Below the pieces are notes generated by a model. The model did no database searches, was not told where the DNA came from, and saw only the letters and a list, made by a program, of their open reading frames with translations. Below are positions 34,825 to 46,206 of a stretch of 64,000 nt of DNA, one piece after another. Each line of letters opens with the position of its first letter. The stretch's first letter is position 1. The stretch is taken from the NCBI RefSeq assembly GCF_014189855.1, contig NZ_BJFN01000002.1:62001-126000 (forward strand), in the 5' to 3' direction. The DNA is from Buttiauxella sp. A111 (GTDB taxonomy: Bacteria; Pseudomonadota; Gammaproteobacteria; Enterobacterales; Enterobacteriaceae). Position numbers and translations under genes: made by a program.

Positions 34825-36944
34825 TGGCGACGGAAAGCGCGGATTTTCACGCGCTCAACGCCATGTTGAATCTCTATGATTCCGAAGGGCGGATCCAGTT
34901 TGAGAAAGACAAACTGGCAATAGAACACTTCCATAAACAGCATGTGTTGCCCCGTTCACGCCACTTTCCCCATCAGCAGGCTCGCCTCGAGTGGCTGGTG
35001 GCAGAAGGTTATTACGACAACACCGTGCTGCAACGTTACGAAAGCCGTTTTGTCACAGCGCTATTTGAAAAAGCCAGTAACAGCGGGTTCAAATTCCAGA
35101 CGTTCCTTGGCGCATGGAAGTATTACACCAGCTATACGCTCAAATCCCGGGATGGCAAAGAGGTTCTGGAACACTTCCCGGACAGAGTTTGCATGGTGGC
35201 GCTTACCCTTGCGCAAGGTGACGAGAATCTGGCAAATCGCCTGATGGATGAGATGCTCAGTGGCCGTTTCCAGCCCGCAACGCCGACTTTTTTGAACTGC
35301 GGAAAGATGCAGCGCGGCGAATTCGTTTCCTGCTTCTTGCTGCGAATAGAAGACAATATGGAATCGATTGGCCGCGCGGTGAACTCGGCACTTCAGCTCT
35401 CGAAACGCGGTGGCGGCGTGGCTTTCTTGCTCTCGAATTTGCGAGAAGTCGGTGCACCGATTAAACGAATCGAAAACCAGTCATCCGGTGTGATCCCGGT
35501 GATGAAAATGCTGGAAGATGCGTTTTCTTACGCCAACCAACTCGGTGCGCGTCAGGGCGCGGGGGCCGTGTATCTGCACGCGCACCATCCCGATATTTTA
35601 CGTTTTCTCGATACCAAGCGTGAAAATGCTGATGAGAAAATCCGCATTAAGTCGCTCTCGCTGGGCGTGGTGATCCCGGATATCACCTTCCAGCTGGCAA
35701 AAGATAATCATCCGATGGCGCTCTTCTCACCTTACGATGTCGAGCGTATTTACGGGAAGCCGTTTGGCGATATTGCAGTCAGCGATTTGTATCAGGAAAT
35801 GCTGGCAGACGAACGCATCCGTAAGACCTTTATTAACGCGCGCGATTTCTTCCAGACACTGGCGGAAATCCAGTTTGAGTCCGGTTATCCGTACATCATG
35901 TTTGAAGATACGGTCAATCGCGCAAACCCGATTGCCGGGCGCATTAATATGAGCAATTTGTGCTCAGAAATTTTGCAGGTGAATAGCGCTTCGACGTATG
36001 ACGAAAACCTCGATTATGCGCAGGTTGGCAAAGATATCTCCTGTAATCTCGGCTCGCTAAATATCGCCCATACCATGGATTCGCCTGATTTTGGCCAGAC
36101 CATAGAGACGGCGATCCGTGGGCTGACGGCGGTTTCCGATATGAGCCATATTCGCTCAGTGCCCTCTATTGAGGCCGGAAATTCCGCTTCGCACGCTATT
36201 GGCCTCGGGCAGATGAATCTACACGGTTATCTGGCACGCGAAGGTATTGCTTATGGCTCTGCTGAAGGGCTGGATTTCACTAATTTCTATTTTTACACCG
36301 TCACCTGGCACGCCATACGTGCATCAAATTTGCTGGCGCGGGAACGCAAACAGCGCTTTGCCGGTTTTGAACAATCACGTTACGCGAACGGGGAGTACTT
36401 CCGCCAATATCTGCAAGAAAGCTGGCAGCCGAAAACGCAAAAAGTGCGCGAGTTGTTCGCCAGTGCGGGTATCGATATTCCAACACGCGAACAGTGGCAG
36501 CAGTTGCGCGACGATGTCATGGAGTTCGGTCTGTATAACCAAAATTTGCAGGCCATTCCGCCGACCGGATCGATTTCTTATATCAATCACGCGACGTCGA
36601 GTATTCATCCGATTGTCTCGCGCATTGAGATCCGCAAAGAGGGAAAAACCGGGCGCGTTTATTATCCAGCTCCGTTTATGACCAACGACAATCTGGAGTT
36701 TTATCAGGACGCCTACGACATTGGCCCGGAAAAAATCATCGACACTTACGCGCAAGCCACACGTCATGTCGATCAAGGGCTGTCGCTGACACTCTTTTTC
36801 CGCGATACCGCAACGACTCGCGATATTAACAAAGCGCAGATTTACGCCTGGAAGAAAGGCATCAAAACGCTCTATTACATTCGCTTGCGCCAGATGGCGC
36901 TGGAAGGCACCGAAGTTCAGGGCTGCGTTTCCTGCGCTTTATAA
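34797..36944 (+). CDS. nrdE: Class Ib ribonucleoside-diphosphate reductase alpha subunit NrdE
   Basis: The 715-residue catalytic subunit that reduces ribonucleoside diphosphates. [11 protein letters not shown] and [18 protein letters not shown] (active-site cysteine), [23 protein letters not shown] and [19 protein letters not shown] are conserved; the redox C-terminus is GCVSCAL. I accept the TTG start at 34797: it gives the family N-terminus MATTE, lies behind AAGGGAG and overlaps nrdI by 28 bases. ATG at 34824 is the alternative. Confidence 0.96.
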   Translation: MATTEAISVMATESADFHALNAMLNLYDSEGRIQFEKDKLAIEHFHKQHVLPRSRHFPHQQARLEWLVAEGYYDNTVLQRYESRFVTALFEKASNSGFKFQTFLGAWKYYTSYTLKSRDGKEVLEHFPDRVCMVALTLAQGDENLANRLMDEMLSGRFQPATPTFLNCGKMQRGEFVSCFLLRIEDNMESIGRAVNSALQLSKRGGGVAFLLSNLREVGAPIKRIENQSSGVIPVMKMLEDAFSYANQLGARQGAGAVYLHAHHPDILRFLDTKRENADEKIRIKSLSLGVVIPDITFQLAKDNHPMALFSPYDVERIYGKPFGDIAVSDLYQEMLADERIRKTFINARDFFQTLAEIQFESGYPYIMFEDTVNRANPIAGRINMSNLCSEILQVNSASTYDENLDYAQVGKDISCNLGSLNIAHTMDSPDFGQTIETAIRGLTAVSDMSHIRSVPSIEAGNSASHAIGLGQMNLHGYLAREGIAYGSAEGLDFTNFYFYTVTWHAIRASNLLARERKQRFAGFEQSRYANGEYFRQYLQESWQPKTQKVRELFASAGIDIPTREQWQQLRDDVMEFGLYNQNLQAIPPTGSISYINHATSSIHPIVSRIEIRKEGKTGRVYYPAPFMTNDNLEFYQDAYDIGPEKIIDTYAQATRHVDQGLSLTLFFRDTATTRDINKAQIYAWKKGIKTLYYIRLRQMALEGTEVQGCVSCAL

Positions 36945-37916
<972 letters not shown>

Positions 37917-38235
37917 TCGAGAATATGCCAGAGATATTTTGTATATTTTTGACTGAGATATTTCCTACCAACAATACAAAATAAAACCTTACATTTTAGC
38001 CTGAATATCGCCCTGGTCAGGCTAATTACCCTCCTCGTTACAAAAAATATCATCTTTCTCTGAATTGCTCTCAGCCCTTTACTCATGGGAAATGTCGGCC
38101 ACATCGCTGTCACGGATATTGGATATATCGGAAATGGAGGGTTGTCTCAGATTCTGAGTATGTTAGGGTATATGCAGTGAATATTTCCATCAGGAATTGT
38201 GTATAAATATATAAATACAGGAATAACTTTATTGC
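37917..38235. promoter_or_regulatory. proU upstream regulatory region
   Basis: About 320 bases between nrdF and proV, AT-rich just before proV (ATAAATATATAAATAC). In E. coli this interval carries the osmotically controlled proU promoters and H-NS sites; I cannot mark the individual boxes here. An AGGAATAAC ribosome site is 8 to 10 bases before proV. No gene is seen. Confidence 0.55.
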
Positions 38236-39435
38236 ATGGCAATTAAACTTGAAGTGAAGAATTTATATAAGGTATTTGGTGAGCATCCACAGCGCGCATT
38301 CAAATATATCGAAAAGGGCATTTCAAAAGCTGAATTACTGGAGAAAACAGGGCTGTCGCTTGGCGTGAAAGACGCCAGTCTGGCAATTGAAGAAGGCGAG
38401 ATTTTTGTCATCATGGGGTTATCAGGTTCTGGTAAATCCACCATGGTTCGCCTTCTCAATCGCCTGATTGAACCAACCCGTGGACAGGTACTGATTGATG
38501 GCGTCGACATCGCCAAAATATCAGACGCGGAACTCCGTGAAGTACGCAAAAATAAGATCTCCATGGTATTCCAGTCCTTTGCTCTGATGCCACATATGAC
38601 GGTGTTAAATAATACCGCTTTTGGTATGGAATTAGCCGGTATTCCGTTAAAAGAACGTCAGGAAAAAGCGCTTGATGCATTGCGTCAGGTTGGGCTTGAA
38701 AATTATGCCCACGCTTATCCCGATGAGCTTTCCGGCGGTATGCGTCAGCGTGTTGGTTTGGCCCGTGCTTTGGCAATTAATCCAGATATATTATTGATGG
38801 ATGAAGCCTTCTCTGCCCTCGATCCATTAATTCGTACTGAGATGCAGGATGAGTTAATTAAATTGCAGGCGAAACATCAACGTACCATTGTGTTTATTTC
38901 CCACGATTTGGATGAAGCAATGCGTATTGGCGACCGTATTGCCATTATGCAAGGTGGTGAAGTTGTGCAAGTCGGTACACCGGATGAAATTTTAAATAAT
39001 CCGGCGAATGATTATGTGCGTACCTTCTTCCGCGGTGTGGATATTAGCCAGGTGTTTAGCGCGAAAGATATTGCCCGTCGTAACCCGGCTGGCCTACTGC
39101 GCAAAACCGCCGGTTTTGGCCCACGCTCGGCACTCAAACTGCTGCAAGATGAAGACCGTGAATTCGGTTATGTCATTGAACGTGGGCAGAAATTCCTCGG
39201 GATTGTCTCGACTGATTCGCTAAAAGCCGCACTGGCTACGGGTCAGGGTCTGGACAATGCTTACCTCGAATCTCCAGCGGCCGTTTCCGCTGATACGTCA
39301 CTGAGCGATCTTCTCACCCATGTAGGCCAGGCACCGTGTGCAGTTCCGGTTGTTGGGGAAGAGAGTCAGTACGTGGGCATTATCTCGAAAGGGGTTCTGC
39401 TGCAGGCGTTAGATCGTGAGGGGGTAAGTCAATGA
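38236..39435 (+). CDS. proV: Glycine betaine/proline ABC transporter ATPase ProV
   Basis: The 399-residue ATPase of the osmoprotectant importer ProU. Walker [10 protein letters not shown] near residues 61-69, signature [15 protein letters not shown], Walker [14 protein letters not shown], and a C-terminal tandem CBS module (about 280-399) that senses ionic strength. Very close to the E. coli protein. Its stop overlaps the proW start (ATGA). Confidence 0.98.
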   Translation: MAIKLEVKNLYKVFGEHPQRAFKYIEKGISKAELLEKTGLSLGVKDASLAIEEGEIFVIMGLSGSGKSTMVRLLNRLIEPTRGQVLIDGVDIAKISDAELREVRKNKISMVFQSFALMPHMTVLNNTAFGMELAGIPLKERQEKALDALRQVGLENYAHAYPDELSGGMRQRVGLARALAINPDILLMDEAFSALDPLIRTEMQDELIKLQAKHQRTIVFISHDLDEAMRIGDRIAIMQGGEVVQVGTPDEILNNPANDYVRTFFRGVDISQVFSAKDIARRNPAGLLRKTAGFGPRSALKLLQDEDREFGYVIERGQKFLGIVSTDSLKAALATGQGLDNAYLESPAAVSADTSLSDLLTHVGQAPCAVPVVGEESQYVGIISKGVLLQALDREGVSQ

Positions 39436-40511
39436 GTGCATCAAATCCGTGGGATACCGGCAGTGCGACTGCCGACGCAACAACAAATCAAGCCGCAGCA
39501 ACCGCCGATGCGTGGGGTAGCCAGGCTGCGTCCACACCGGCTGCAAGCAGTAGTGCAGATTGGCTGAATACAGCCCCGGCACCTGCTCCAGAGCATTTCA
39601 ATATTCTGGATCCGTTTCATAAGACACTGATCCCACTCGATAGCTGGGTGACACACGGTATCGACTGGGTGGTGACGCACTTCCGCCCCGTGTTCCAGGG
39701 GATTCGTGTGCCTGTGGACTACATCCTCAGTGGCTTCCAGCACTTTTTGCTGGGGATGCCTGCGCCTGTGGCGATCATCCTGTTTGCGTTAATTGCATGG
39801 CAGATGTCCAGTCTGGGAATGGGGATTGCGACGTTAGTTTCGTTGATTGCCATTGGCGCGATTGGCGCGTGGTCGCAAGCGATGGTGACGCTGGCGTTAG
39901 TTCTGACCGCCCTGCTGTTCTGCATGATTATTGGTTTGCCGCTCGGCATATGGCTTGCCAGAAGTGAACGTGCCGCGAAGATCATCCGTCCGCTGTTAGA
40001 TGCAATGCAGACCACTCCGGCGTTTGTTTATCTGGTGCCGATCGTGATGCTGTTCGGTATCGGTAACGTACCGGGTGTTGTCGTGACGATTATTTTTGCT
40101 CTGCCACCGATTGTGCGTCTGACGATTCTGGGGATTAAGCAGGTCCCGGAAGATTTGATTGAAGCGTCACGTTCGTTTGGCGCAAGCCCGCGCCAGATGC
40201 TGTTTAAAGTTCAGTTGCCGCTGGCGATGCCAACCATTATGGCGGGCGTAAACCAGACGTTGATGCTGGCACTTTCAATGGTCGTTATCGCGTCTATGAT
40301 TGCCGTCGGCGGTCTTGGACAGATGGTACTGCGTGGTATTGGCCGCCTCGATATGGGTCTTGCGACCGTCGGCGGCGTCGGGATCGTTATCCTGGCGATT
40401 ATTCTCGACCGTTTAACTCAGTCCATTGGCCGCGATTCGCGCAGCCGTGGCAATCGCCGCTGGTACAACACCGGCCCAATTGGTCTTTTGACCCGTCCCT
40501 TCATCAAATAA
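39432..40511 (+). CDS. proW: Glycine betaine/proline ABC transporter permease ProW
   Basis: A 359-residue permease. A long Ala/Thr/Ser-rich N-terminal tail (about 1-60) is followed by membrane segments and the EAA loop [24 protein letters not shown] that docks on ProV. Slightly longer than E. coli ProW because of the low-complexity tail. Coupled to proV; proX follows after 57 bases. Confidence 0.97.
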   Translation: MSASNPWDTGSATADATTNQAAATADAWGSQAASTPAASSSADWLNTAPAPAPEHFNILDPFHKTLIPLDSWVTHGIDWVVTHFRPVFQGIRVPVDYILSGFQHFLLGMPAPVAIILFALIAWQMSSLGMGIATLVSLIAIGAIGAWSQAMVTLALVLTALLFCMIIGLPLGIWLARSERAAKIIRPLLDAMQTTPAFVYLVPIVMLFGIGNVPGVVVTIIFALPPIVRLTILGIKQVPEDLIEASRSFGASPRQMLFKVQLPLAMPTIMAGVNQTLMLALSMVVIASMIAVGGLGQMVLRGIGRLDMGLATVGGVGIVILAIILDRLTQSIGRDSRSRGNRRWYNTGPIGLLTRPFIK

Positions 40512-40568
40512 GCATGCTGGCGGCATTCGTGCCGCCGCACGCCCCATCACCATTAAAAAGGAATAACG

Positions 40569-41570
40569 ATGCGACACACGACGATTATCGCTACAGCCCT
40601 TGCCACCCTCGTAACCACCAGCGCTTTTGCCGCCGATTTGCCGGGTAAAGGTATTACGGTTCAGCCTGCACAAAGCACCATCTCAGAAGAATCATTCCAG
40701 ACTTTACTGGTAAGCCGTGGCCTGGAGAAACTGGGTTATACCGTTAACAAACCTAGTGAAGTGGATTACAACGTGGCGTACACATCCATGGCCGCAGGCG
40801 ATACCACGTTTATCGCTACCAACTGGAAACCGCTGCATGACGATATGTTTGAAGCCGCAGGCGGTGATAAGAAATTCTACCGTGAAGGGACCTACGTTCA
40901 GGGTGCCGCACAGGGTTATCTGATTGATAAAAAAACGGCAGAACAATACAAAATTACCAACATCGCGCAGCTAAAAGATCCGAAGATCGCCAAGCTGTTT
41001 GATACCAACGGCGACGGTAAAGCGGATTTAACCGGGTGTACGCCTGGCTGGGGTTGCGAAGCGGTTATCAATCACCAGATTGGTGCTTACGGCCTGACCA
41101 ATACCGTGGAACATAATCAGGGCAACTACTCGGCAATGATTGCCGACACCATTACGCGCCACAAAGAAGGCAAACCGATTCTGTACTACACCTGGACCCC
41201 TTATTGGGTGAGTGATGTGATGGTTCCGGGTAAAGATGTGGTGTGGCTGCAAGTGCCGTTCTCTTCTATGCCGGGCAAACAAAAAGAGGTGGATACCAAG
41301 CTGCCAAATGGTGCCAATTATGGCTTCCCTGTGAACACCATGCATATCGTTGCGAACAAAGCCTGGGCCGAGAAAAACCCGCAGGCGGCGAAACTGTTTA
41401 GCTTGATGAAACTGCCACTGGCGGATATCAACGCGGAGAATGCGATGATGCACAATGGTAAAGCGTCAGAAGCGGATATTCAGGGGCACGTTGATGGCTG
41501 GATTAAAGCGCACCAGGCTGAGTTTGATGGCTGGGTGAATGAAGCGTTAGCTACGAAGTCATTACGTTAA
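40569..41570 (+). CDS. proX: Glycine betaine-binding periplasmic protein ProX
   Basis: The 333-residue periplasmic receptor of ProU. Signal peptide [21 protein letters not shown] is cleaved before ADLPGKG. The aromatic cage that holds the quaternary ammonium is represented by Trp residues in [19 protein letters not shown] and YTWTPYWV. Ends the proVWX operon and is followed by a REP-like array. Confidence 0.97.
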   Translation: MRHTTIIATALATLVTTSAFAADLPGKGITVQPAQSTISEESFQTLLVSRGLEKLGYTVNKPSEVDYNVAYTSMAAGDTTFIATNWKPLHDDMFEAAGGDKKFYREGTYVQGAAQGYLIDKKTAEQYKITNIAQLKDPKIAKLFDTNGDGKADLTGCTPGWGCEAVINHQIGAYGLTNTVEHNQGNYSAMIADTITRHKEGKPILYYTWTPYWVSDVMVPGKDVVWLQVPFSSMPGKQKEVDTKLPNGANYGFPVNTMHIVANKAWAEKNPQAAKLFSLMKLPLADINAENAMMHNGKASEADIQGHVDGWIKAHQAEFDGWVNEALATKSLR

Positions 41571-41572
41571 GA

Positions 41573-41800
41573 GCGCCCTCACCCTAACCCTCTCCCCCAG
41601 GAGAGGGGATAGTCGGTTTTCTCCTTCTCCCTTAGAGAGAGGGGATAATCAATTTTCTCCTTCTCCCCCAGGAGAGGGGATGGTCAGTTTTCTCCTTCTC
41701 CCCCAGGAGAGGGGATAGTCGGTTTTCTCCTTCACCCTTAGAGAGAGGAGATAGTCGGTTTTCTCCTTCTCCTGGGGGAGAAGGCCGGGATGAGGGCGCC
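41573..41800. repeat. REP-like element expanded into a tandem array of about five 35-bp units
   Basis: Outer ends GCGCCCTCACCC and GGATGAGGGCGC are inverted. Between them the unit CTTCTCCCCCAGGAGAGGGGATAGTCGGTTTTCTC repeats about five times with a 35-36-base period; two units carry the variant CCCTTAGAGAGAG. The last unit is inverted (CTCCTGGGGGAGAAGG). It lies after proX, where it may stabilise or terminate the proU transcript. Confidence 0.88.
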
Positions 41801-41890
41801 CCCAACTAAAACAAACCGCACAATCCGACCCCTTGCCTCACTAATTTTCGCTATTATTCCGGTTCTAACATCACAAACCGAAGAAATAGA

Positions 41891-43066
41891 ATGAAAAATT
41901 CCACTCAAGGACTGAGCCCCGCTCTGATCGTCCTGATGTCTCTCGCCACGGGTTTGGCCGTTGCCAGCAACTACTACGCACAACCCCTGCTCGACACCAT
42001 TGCTCATGCCTTTTCCCTTTCGATTAACCAGGCCGGATTTATCGTTACCGCCGCGCAGTTAGGCTACGCCGTCGGTCTACTGTTCCTGGTACCGCTGGGT
42101 GATATGTTTGAACGCCGCGGACTCATTGTCTTTATGACGCTACTGGCTGCCGGAGGCATGGTGATTGTGGCTCTCAGCCAGACTCTGTGGATGATGATTC
42201 TGGGCACCGCACTCACCGGTTTGTTCTCGGTCGTGGCACAAATCCTCGTCCCGTTAGCCGCAACGCTTGCTGAGCCAGAAAAACGAGGCAAAGTCGTCGG
42301 CACCATTATGAGCGGGTTGCTGCTGGGAATTTTGCTGGCACGTACCGTGGCCGGGCTACTGGCAGGCCTGGGCGGATGGCGTACCGTTTATTGGGTCGCG
42401 AGTGTGTTAATGGTGGTGATGGCGCTGGCTTTGTGGCGTGGTTTGCCGAAAGTGAAGTCCGAGACTCATTTAAATTATCCGCAATTGCTCTCTTCAGTAT
42501 TCAGCCTGTTTATCAAAAATCCGCTGCTGCGTACCCGCGCGCTGCTCGGCTGCCTGACTTTTGCCAACTTCAGCATTCTTTGGACGTCGATGGCATTTCT
42601 GCTGGCATCACCACCGTTTAACTTCTCGGAAGGGGTGATTGGTTTATTTGGCCTCGCTGGTGCAGCAGGAGCGTTGGGTGCACGTCCCGCAGGCGGGTTT
42701 GCCGATAAAGGTAAAGCCCATCTCACGACCACCATCGGATTGGTACTGTTGCTTCTCTCGTGGATTGCAACGGCGATGGGGCAGTATTCCGTTATCGCGC
42801 TCATCATTGGGATACTGGTACTCGATTTAACGGTTCAGGGTGTGCATATCACTAACCAAACGGTTATCTATCGCATGATGCCGGATGCGAGAAATCGTCT
42901 GACTGCCGGTTATATGACCAGCTATTTCATTGGGGGTGCTGCGGGCTCTGTTATTTCAGCCAGCGCATATCAGCACGCAGGATGGTTTGGTGTGTGCGCA
43001 GCAGGTGCCATTGTAGCCCTACTAAATTTAGTAGTGTGGTGGCGTGGTTATCACCGCCAACCGTGA
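41891..43066 (+). CDS. ygaY: MFS transporter YgaY
   Basis: A 391-residue major-facilitator protein with about 12 membrane segments. The motif A region reads FLVPLGDMFERRGLI in the loop after TM2, and SNYYAQPLLDTIAHAF at the start is typical of this sugar-efflux/AraJ-like subgroup. In E. coli K-12 ygaY at this position is a pseudogene; here it is intact. The substrate is unknown. Confidence 0.9.
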   Translation: MKNSTQGLSPALIVLMSLATGLAVASNYYAQPLLDTIAHAFSLSINQAGFIVTAAQLGYAVGLLFLVPLGDMFERRGLIVFMTLLAAGGMVIVALSQTLWMMILGTALTGLFSVVAQILVPLAATLAEPEKRGKVVGTIMSGLLLGILLARTVAGLLAGLGGWRTVYWVASVLMVVMALALWRGLPKVKSETHLNYPQLLSSVFSLFIKNPLLRTRALLGCLTFANFSILWTSMAFLLASPPFNFSEGVIGLFGLAGAAGALGARPAGGFADKGKAHLTTTIGLVLLLLSWIATAMGQYSVIALIIGILVLDLTVQGVHITNQTVIYRMMPDARNRLTAGYMTSYFIGGAAGSVISASAYQHAGWFGVCAAGAIVALLNLVVWWRGYHRQP

Positions 43067-43190
43067 TGTGACTAATCCTATAAAGTCACTGAGAATAATT
43101 TGGGGTATTAAGGGTCGTACCAGTCTGTTAAGGTTATCCCTGTTGGTTCATTCGAGTGACATTACCGTCAGTTATATATAAATATTTAAT

Positions 43191-43931
43191 ATGGATAGTC
43201 CTGAAACAGTTCAATTAGAAAATAATCAAAACGATGCGACCCTGGCTGAAGGATTAAAAGACAGTATACCCATTGTCATCAGCTATATCCCGGTAGCCTT
43301 TGCGTTCGGACTTAATGCCACCAAGTTAGGATTTACCCCGCTCGAAAGTCTATTTTTCTCCTGCATTATTTATGCTGGTGCCAGCCAGTTTGTTATTACG
43401 GCCTTGCTGGCGGCAGGCAGCTCTTTATGGGTTGCCGCCTTAACGGTTATGGCAATGGATGTGCGCCACGTCTTATATGGCCCTTCCCTGCGTCAACGAA
43501 TGACTCGCCAGTTGAGTAAACCCAAAACTGCGATTTGGGCATTCGGCCTGACCGATGAGGTTTTTGCCGCCGCCACTGCGAAGCTGGTCCGCGATAACCG
43601 CCGCTGGAGCGAAAACTGGATGATCGGTATCGCCTTCAGCTCGTGGTTCTCATGGGTTTTAGGCACCGCGCTGGGTTCATGGTCGGGTAATGGCTTGCTG
43701 GATAATCTGCCCGCCGTTGAAGCGGCGTTAGGGTTTATGTTGCCTGCTCTGTTCATGAGTTTTCTGCTGGCGTCGTTCCAGCGGAAACAATCCTGGACGG
43801 TTACCGCATCGCTTGCGGGGGCACTGTTGGGCGTTACGCTTGTGTCCATTCCTGTAGCTATTCTTGCGGGGATTGTCTGTGGATGCCTGGCAGCATTGGT
43901 GCAGGCGTTTTATCAAGGAGAACCCGGATGA
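43191..43931 (+). CDS. ygaZ: Branched-chain amino acid exporter large subunit YgaZ (AzlC family)
   Basis: A 246-residue AzlC-family inner-membrane protein, pairing with YgaH to export L-valine. [36 protein letters not shown] and [13 protein letters not shown] are conserved. The start is ATG 43191, and the stop overlaps the ygaH start. Confidence 0.95.
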   Translation: MDSPETVQLENNQNDATLAEGLKDSIPIVISYIPVAFAFGLNATKLGFTPLESLFFSCIIYAGASQFVITALLAAGSSLWVAALTVMAMDVRHVLYGPSLRQRMTRQLSKPKTAIWAFGLTDEVFAAATAKLVRDNRRWSENWMIGIAFSSWFSWVLGTALGSWSGNGLLDNLPAVEAALGFMLPALFMSFLLASFQRKQSWTVTASLAGALLGVTLVSIPVAILAGIVCGCLAALVQAFYQGEPG

Positions 43932-44269
43932 GTACACAAGTGCTTTTACTGGGTCTGCTGGTCGGGCTTGCCAACTATCTGTTTCGATATTTGCCTCTGC
44001 GCATCAGGGCAAATACCACTCGTCCGGCCAAACGAGGGGCGACGGGCGTGCTGCTCGACAGTATCGGAATCGCATCAATCTGCGCGTTGCTGGTAGTTTC
44101 GAGCGTGCCGGAGATCATGCACGACGCGCAGCGTCTGGTCCCAACGCTGATGGGCTTTATCATTCTCGGGCTGAGCTTTTATAAGACTCGTAGCATCATT
44201 ATCCCGACACTATTAAGTGCTCTGGGTTATGGATTAACCTGGAAACTCATGATGGTGATATCAATCTGA
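43928..44269 (+). CDS. ygaH: Branched-chain amino acid exporter small subunit YgaH (AzlD family)
   Basis: A 113-residue AzlD-family membrane protein with three to four helices: [19 protein letters not shown] at the start, and [20 protein letters not shown] chose ATG 43928, which overlaps ygaZ by 4 bases and follows AAGGAG, over the longer frame from 43883 inside ygaZ. It forms the exporter with YgaZ. Confidence 0.94.
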   Translation: MSTQVLLLGLLVGLANYLFRYLPLRIRANTTRPAKRGATGVLLDSIGIASICALLVVSSVPEIMHDAQRLVPTLMGFIILGLSFYKTRSIIIPTLLSALGYGLTWKLMMVISI

Positions 44270-44355
44270 CGAATAAAAAAACGTATAAACAATACATTTA
44301 CTTTATTTGTCACCATCGTTACTATATCGACCGCAACTAATGAGGTTATGCCAAA

Positions 44356-44886
44356 ATGGATAGTTCGTTTACGCCCATTGAACAAATGCTAAAATTTCGC
44401 GCCAAACGCTACGAGGATTTCCCATACCAGGAAATTCTGCTGACGCGCCTGTGCATGCATATGCAAGGCAAGCTTTTGGAAAACCGCAATAAAATGCTGA
44501 AAGCTCAGGGGATTAACGAGACGCTATTTATGGCGTTGATCACTCTTGAATCGCAGGAAAATCATAGTATCCAGCCTTCAGAGTTGAGTTGTGCGTTAGG
44601 TTCATCTCGTACCAATGCAACCCGAATTGCCGATGAGTTAGAAAAGCGTGGCTGGATTGAGCGTCGTGAAAGCGATAACGATCGCCGCTGCCTGCATCTG
44701 CATTTGACCGAAAAAGGTCATGAATTCTTGCGTCAGGTATTACCACCGCAGCACCACTGCTTGCACGAACTGTGGTCCTCGCTGAGTGGTTCGGAAAAAG
44801 AGCAACTGGAAGACATTACCCGCAAACTGCTCACCCGCCTTGATGAAATGGATGAAAACCAGACTGTACTTGAAGCCGTGCGCTAA
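44356..44886 (+). CDS. mprA: MarR-family repressor MprA (EmrR)
   Basis: A 176-residue winged-helix repressor of emrAB that releases DNA on binding uncouplers and phenolics. [54 protein letters not shown] covers the recognition helix and wing (about 70-125). First gene of the mprA-emrA-emrB group with a 130-base gap to emrA, as in E. coli. Confidence 0.96.
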   Translation: MDSSFTPIEQMLKFRAKRYEDFPYQEILLTRLCMHMQGKLLENRNKMLKAQGINETLFMALITLESQENHSIQPSELSCALGSSRTNATRIADELEKRGWIERRESDNDRRCLHLHLTEKGHEFLRQVLPPQHHCLHELWSSLSGSEKEQLEDITRKLLTRLDEMDENQTVLEAVR

Positions 44887-44932
44887 GAGCTGTCAACGCG
44901 TTCTATCGTAGTGCCCCAAAGAAAAAATACTG

Positions 44933-44962
44933 ACAGGCCAGCAACTCACCTTGCTGGCCTGT
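44933..44962. terminator. Perfect 12-bp hairpin between mprA and emrA
   Basis: ACAGGCCAGCAA-CTCACC-TTGCTGGCCTGT, a perfect 12-bp stem in the mprA-emrA spacer. No T-run follows, so it is more likely an mRNA-processing or attenuating structure that sets the ratio of repressor to pump transcript than a simple terminator. Confidence 0.6.
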
Positions 44963-45018
44963 TAGGTCTAACAGGTCGGCTCAGCCGATCACTATAATAA
45001 AAAAGTGTGGAGATAAGC

Positions 45019-46191
45019 ATGAGCGCACATGCGGAGACTCAAACCCCGCAACAACCGGGCAATAAAAAAGGCAAACGTAAAGGTGCCTTGCTTATATTGA
45101 CCTTGTTGTTTGTAATTATTGCTGTGGCATATGGGATTTATTGGTTTCTAGTGTTACGTCACTACGAAAATACGGATGATGCGTATGTGGCCGGTAATCA
45201 GGTGCAGATAATGGCCCAGGTTTCCGGAAGCGTAACCAAGGTTTGGGCAGATAATACCGACTTCGTTAAACAGGGCGATGTTTTGGTGACTCTGGACCAG
45301 GCTGACGCTGAGCAAGCTTTTGAACAAGCACAAACTGTGCTGGCTTCAAGCGTACGCCAGACTCGTCAGTTAATGATTAACAGTAAGCAATATCAGGCAA
45401 ATATTGAGCTGCAAAAGACCTCTCTTGCTCAGGCTCAAAGTGACCTTAATCGCCGCGTGCCGTTGGGTAATGCTAACCTGATTGGCCGCGAAGAATTGCA
45501 ACACGCCCGAGATGCCGTCGCATCGGCTCAAGCGCAACTGGATGTTGCTATTCAACAATTTAATGCCAATCAGGCAATGATCCTCGGAACAAAACTCGAA
45601 GAGCAGCCAAGTGTTAAACAAGCGGCTGCCGAGTTGCGTAACGCCTGGATGGCACTGCAACGGACGAAGATTGTCAGCCCAATGACCGGTTATGTTTCAC
45701 GCCGTGTGGTGCAAGTGGGTGCGCAGATTAGCCCAACGACACCACTGATGGCTATTGTGCCTGCAAATGGCTTGTGGGTTGATGCAAACTTCAAAGAGAC
45801 GCAGCTTGCGCATATGCGTATTGGCCAACCGGCGACGGTCGTCAGTGATATCTACGGCGACAAAGTCGAATACACCGGTAAAGTTGTGGGCCTTGATATG
45901 GGCACAGGGAGTGCATTCTCACTGCTGCCTGCACAAAACGCGACGGGTAACTGGATCAAAGTTGTTCAGCGCTTGCCGGTACGTATTGAACTGGATGCTA
46001 AGCAGCTTGAACAACATCCGCTGCGTATTGGGCTGTCCACGTTAGTGACGGTAGATACCAGTAACCGTGATGGCAGTATGTTGGCAAATGAAACGCGTAG
46101 CTCTCCAGTGTATGAAAGCAACGCGCGCGAGCTGAATCTTGCGCCCGTCAACGCGCTTATCAATAACATCATCCAGGCCAATGCGGGTTAA
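45019..46191 (+). CDS. emrA: Multidrug efflux membrane-fusion protein EmrA
   Basis: A 390-residue periplasmic adaptor linking EmrB to TolC. One N-terminal membrane helix (about 25-45), the lipoyl-type half-motif ENTDDAYVAGNQVQIMAQVSG, a coiled-coil hairpin (about 95-205, rich in Gln and Ala) and a beta-barrel. I chose ATG 45019 (GTGGAG upstream), giving the E. coli length; the frame opens at 45007. Confidence 0.97.
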   Translation: MSAHAETQTPQQPGNKKGKRKGALLILTLLFVIIAVAYGIYWFLVLRHYENTDDAYVAGNQVQIMAQVSGSVTKVWADNTDFVKQGDVLVTLDQADAEQAFEQAQTVLASSVRQTRQLMINSKQYQANIELQKTSLAQAQSDLNRRVPLGNANLIGREELQHARDAVASAQAQLDVAIQQFNANQAMILGTKLEEQPSVKQAAAELRNAWMALQRTKIVSPMTGYVSRRVVQVGAQISPTTPLMAIVPANGLWVDANFKETQLAHMRIGQPATVVSDIYGDKVEYTGKVVGLDMGTGSAFSLLPAQNATGNWIKVVQRLPVRIELDAKQLEQHPLRIGLSTLVTVDTSNRDGSMLANETRSSPVYESNARELNLAPVNALINNIIQANAG

Positions 46192-46206
46192 CAAAGCGGA
46201 GCTTGT

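Noticed and set aside
41573-41800. Possible CRISPR array
   Set aside because: Repeats are directly adjacent with a 35-36-bp period and no unique spacers; the unit is the REP-like CCCCCAGGAGAGG sequence, and no cas genes are near.
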